Below, piece by piece: positions 7,130 through 8,000 of a DNA stretch of 8,000 nucleotides. This DNA is from Ignavibacteria bacterium (lineage in GTDB: Bacteria; Bacteroidota; Ignavibacteria; Tepidaquicellales; OLB5): positions 1 to 8,000 of the forward strand of contig JAPUEV010000256.1 of NCBI GenBank assembly GCA_027492415.1, written 5' to 3'. Numbering within the stretch: position 1 is the stretch's first letter; every line of letters begins with the position of its first letter. The notes below the pieces were generated by a model, which was given only the letters and a program-made list of their open reading frames with translations, was not told where the DNA came from and ran no database searches. The position numbers were made by a program, and so were the translations under genes.

Positions 7130-7225
7130 TTTATATTATTGTATCAGTTTTTTTGTGAGTGCGTAATATTTTTAGTTATTCAAACAGGGAGAACTGGATG
7201 AATAAATATTCTTTATATAAGAAGC
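7130..7225 (-). other. nusG-rplK spacer, possible leader or internal promoter region
   Basis: This 96-bp AT-rich spacer is the second longest in the window and has no gene. It holds the hairpin candidate described separately. Near its end is TGATACAAT (7146-7138 on the minus strand), which looks like an extended -10 element. No convincing -35 lies 17 bp before it (TTACGC), and it sits so near the rplK ATG that a transcript would be almost leaderless. A promoter before rplK is known in E. coli, so the position is reasonable, but the sequence support is weak. Confidence 0.3.
7176..7205 (-). promoter_or_regulatory. Hairpin candidate in the rplK leader
   Basis: In the minus-strand RNA, UUAUUCA pairs with UGAAUAA (7 bp). 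A two-by-two internal loop (UC/UU) follows, then CAG pairs with CUG (3 bp) under a six-base loop UUCUCC. No U-tract follows, so it is not an intrinsic terminator. It lies 46 bases before the rplK ATG, where L1-binding leader elements occur in other bacteria. I cannot match it to a known L1-site consensus. Confidence 0.35.
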
Positions 7226-7801
7226 TTATTTTTCTTTTTCTATCTGTGTAAAGTCAAGCTCTATCGGGGTCTTTCTGCCGAAGATACTTACCATGACCTT
7301 AACCTTCATTCTTTCAAGGTTAATTTCATTTATTGTTCCGTTAAAGTTAACGAACGGACCGTTGACAACCTTAATAAGGTCGCCTTTTTCAAACTGCATA
7401 TCTATCTTTTCTTTTTCATCTGAATCATTTATCCTGCCCAATATCCTCTTTACTTCATCTTCCCTTAATGCAATAGCTTCGTTCTTATCGCCAACCATTT
7501 TTAAGCAGGAAGGTGCATGGTTTAAAAGCCATACAACTTCTTTATCAAGATTTGCTTCAACCAGAACGTAACCCGGGAAGAAGTTCTTATACTTTATTTT
7601 TTTCTTGCCGCCTTTTACTTCGAATACTTTTTCTTCAGGTATTAAAACCTGTGATATCTTTTCCTGTATACCAAGCTCTGCAATTTCAGTATCAAGATAA
7701 TTTTTTACTCTTTTTTCGTGACCGGTGATCGTTCTTACAGCATACCATTTTTTACCGGGGATAGCAACAATTGCTTCTGCTTTTACTTCGCTCTTATCCA
7801 T
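7226..7801 (-). CDS. nusG: Transcription elongation/antitermination factor NusG
   Basis: NusG binds the clamp helices of RNA polymerase beta-prime across the cleft and raises processivity. Its KOW domain contacts Rho or ribosomal protein S10. It has 191 residues, somewhat longer than the 181 of E. coli. After about 17 variable residues the NGN domain runs to about 125, with KKWYAVRTITGHEKRVKNYL at 17-36, VLIPEEKVFEV at 52-62 and YKNFFPGYVLVEANL at 71-85. A short charged linker (about 126-136) leads to the KOW domain at 137-189, with the signature NGPFVNFNGTINEIN at 147-161 and FGRKTPIELDF at 174-184. The ATG shares one base with the secE stop (TAATG). An AAGGA lies 17 bases upstream, too far to be a normal ribosome binding site, so coupling to secE is likely. 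No insertion like that of specialised NusG paralogues is seen. Confidence 0.98.
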   Translation of the reverse strand: MDKSEVKAEAIVAIPGKKWYAVRTITGHEKRVKNYLDTEIAELGIQEKISQVLIPEEKVFEVKGGKKKIKYKNFFPGYVLVEANLDKEVVWLLNHAPSCLKMVGDKNEAIALREDEVKRILGRINDSDEKEKIDMQFEKGDLIKVVNGPFVNFNGTINEINLERMKVKVMVSIFGRKTPIELDFTQIEKEK

Positions 7802-7983
7802 TAGAATATTATTTTAAGTCCTTCGTTAATTACCTTATCCACAGCATAAACAAATATTGCGAATATAAGTGAAGTAGCTATTACAACCATTGTTGATTCT
7901 TTCAGCTCTTCTCTTTTTGGCCAGGTTACCTTCTTCATTTCTTTTACTATATCTGTGAAGAAGCCTATTATTTTATCTTTCAA
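7801..7983 (-). CDS. secE: Preprotein translocase subunit SecE
   Basis: SecE is the small inner-membrane subunit that clamps and stabilises SecY in the SecYEG protein channel. The 60 residues fit the short single-span form found in most bacteria. An amphipathic N-terminal helix (about 1-18) leads to the conserved motif EMKKVTWPKREEL at 15-27, with W21 and P22. One hydrophobic membrane segment lies at about 32-53. The start chosen is TTG at 7983-7981, supported by GGAGAT nine bases upstream and by normal family length; no ATG is available in frame inside the window. The frame stays open to the window edge, so a longer N-terminus beginning outside cannot be fully excluded. Its stop overlaps the nusG ATG by one base. 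The secE-nusG pair is near-universal ahead of rplK. Confidence 0.95.
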   Translation of the reverse strand: MKDKIIGFFTDIVKEMKKVTWPKREELKESTMVVIATSLIFAIFVYAVDKVINEGLKIIF

Positions 7984-7992
7984 TCTTTTAAG

Positions 7993-7998
7993 ATCTCC
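7993..7998 (-). promoter_or_regulatory. Ribosome binding site supporting the TTG start of secE
   Basis: GGAGAT on the minus strand lies nine bases before the TTG at 7983. Its strength and spacing are the main reason to accept a non-ATG start for secE rather than an upstream start beyond the window edge. Confidence 0.6.
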
Positions 7999-8000
7999 GT

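Noticed and set aside
1..8000. Mobile elements, CRISPR arrays, tRNA genes, toxin or defence modules
   Set aside because: No direct repeats, transposase motifs, spaced repeats or tRNA-like folds were seen. The coding density and gene order are those of a vertically inherited core operon.

Overview
The window is the conserved bacterial transcription/translation cluster secE-nusG-rplK-rplA-rplJ-rplL-rpoB-rpoC. Every gene is on the minus strand, so transcription runs from high to low coordinates. Seven genes are complete apart from a possible edge question at secE. rpoC is cut by the left edge and keeps only its first 352 residues. No gene is supported on the plus strand.

Organism: RpoB and RpoC resemble the Fibrobacteres-Chlorobi-Bacteroidetes (FCB) type. 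Examples are the RpoC zinc-ribbon stretch with CxCGKYK, the RpoB C-terminus ending in DISLE, and an RpoB of 1262 aa, shorter than the 1342 aa of E. coli. The DNA is AT-rich. Clear Shine-Dalgarno sequences sit before rplL (AAGGAGAT), rpoB (GGGAGGT) and secE (GGAGAT), and secE appears to use TTG. Strong Shine-Dalgarno sites are unusual for typical Bacteroidia and Flavobacteriia, so I lean to the Chlorobi/Ignavibacteria side of the group. This placement is an inference from remembered family sequences, not from a search.

Layout, in transcription order: secE (7983-7801) overlaps nusG (7801-7226) by one base. A 96-bp spacer holding a hairpin candidate follows. Then come rplK (7129-6704), rplA (6687-5992) and rplJ (5970-5434) with spacers of 16 and 21 bp, and rplL (5394-5017) after 39 bp. 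A 151-bp AT-rich spacer follows, holding a perfect 12-bp-stem hairpin and a short G/C-rich block at the ribosome binding site. After it come rpoB (4865-1077) and, 18 bp on, rpoC (1058 to beyond base 1). There is no gene-free stretch longer than 151 bp.

Function: SecE anchors the SecYEG protein channel. NusG couples RNA polymerase to elongation factors and ribosomes. L11, L1, L10 and L7/L12 build the L1 stalk and the GTPase-associated stalk of the 50S subunit. RpoB and RpoC form the catalytic core of RNA polymerase. Co-transcription lets ribosome and polymerase synthesis be adjusted together. The structured spacers before rplK and rpoB are the likeliest places for differential control.

This is an ordinary core-genome region. 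I found no previously undescribed system; the findings are modest and concern spacer RNA structure, translation starts and a few residue substitutions.
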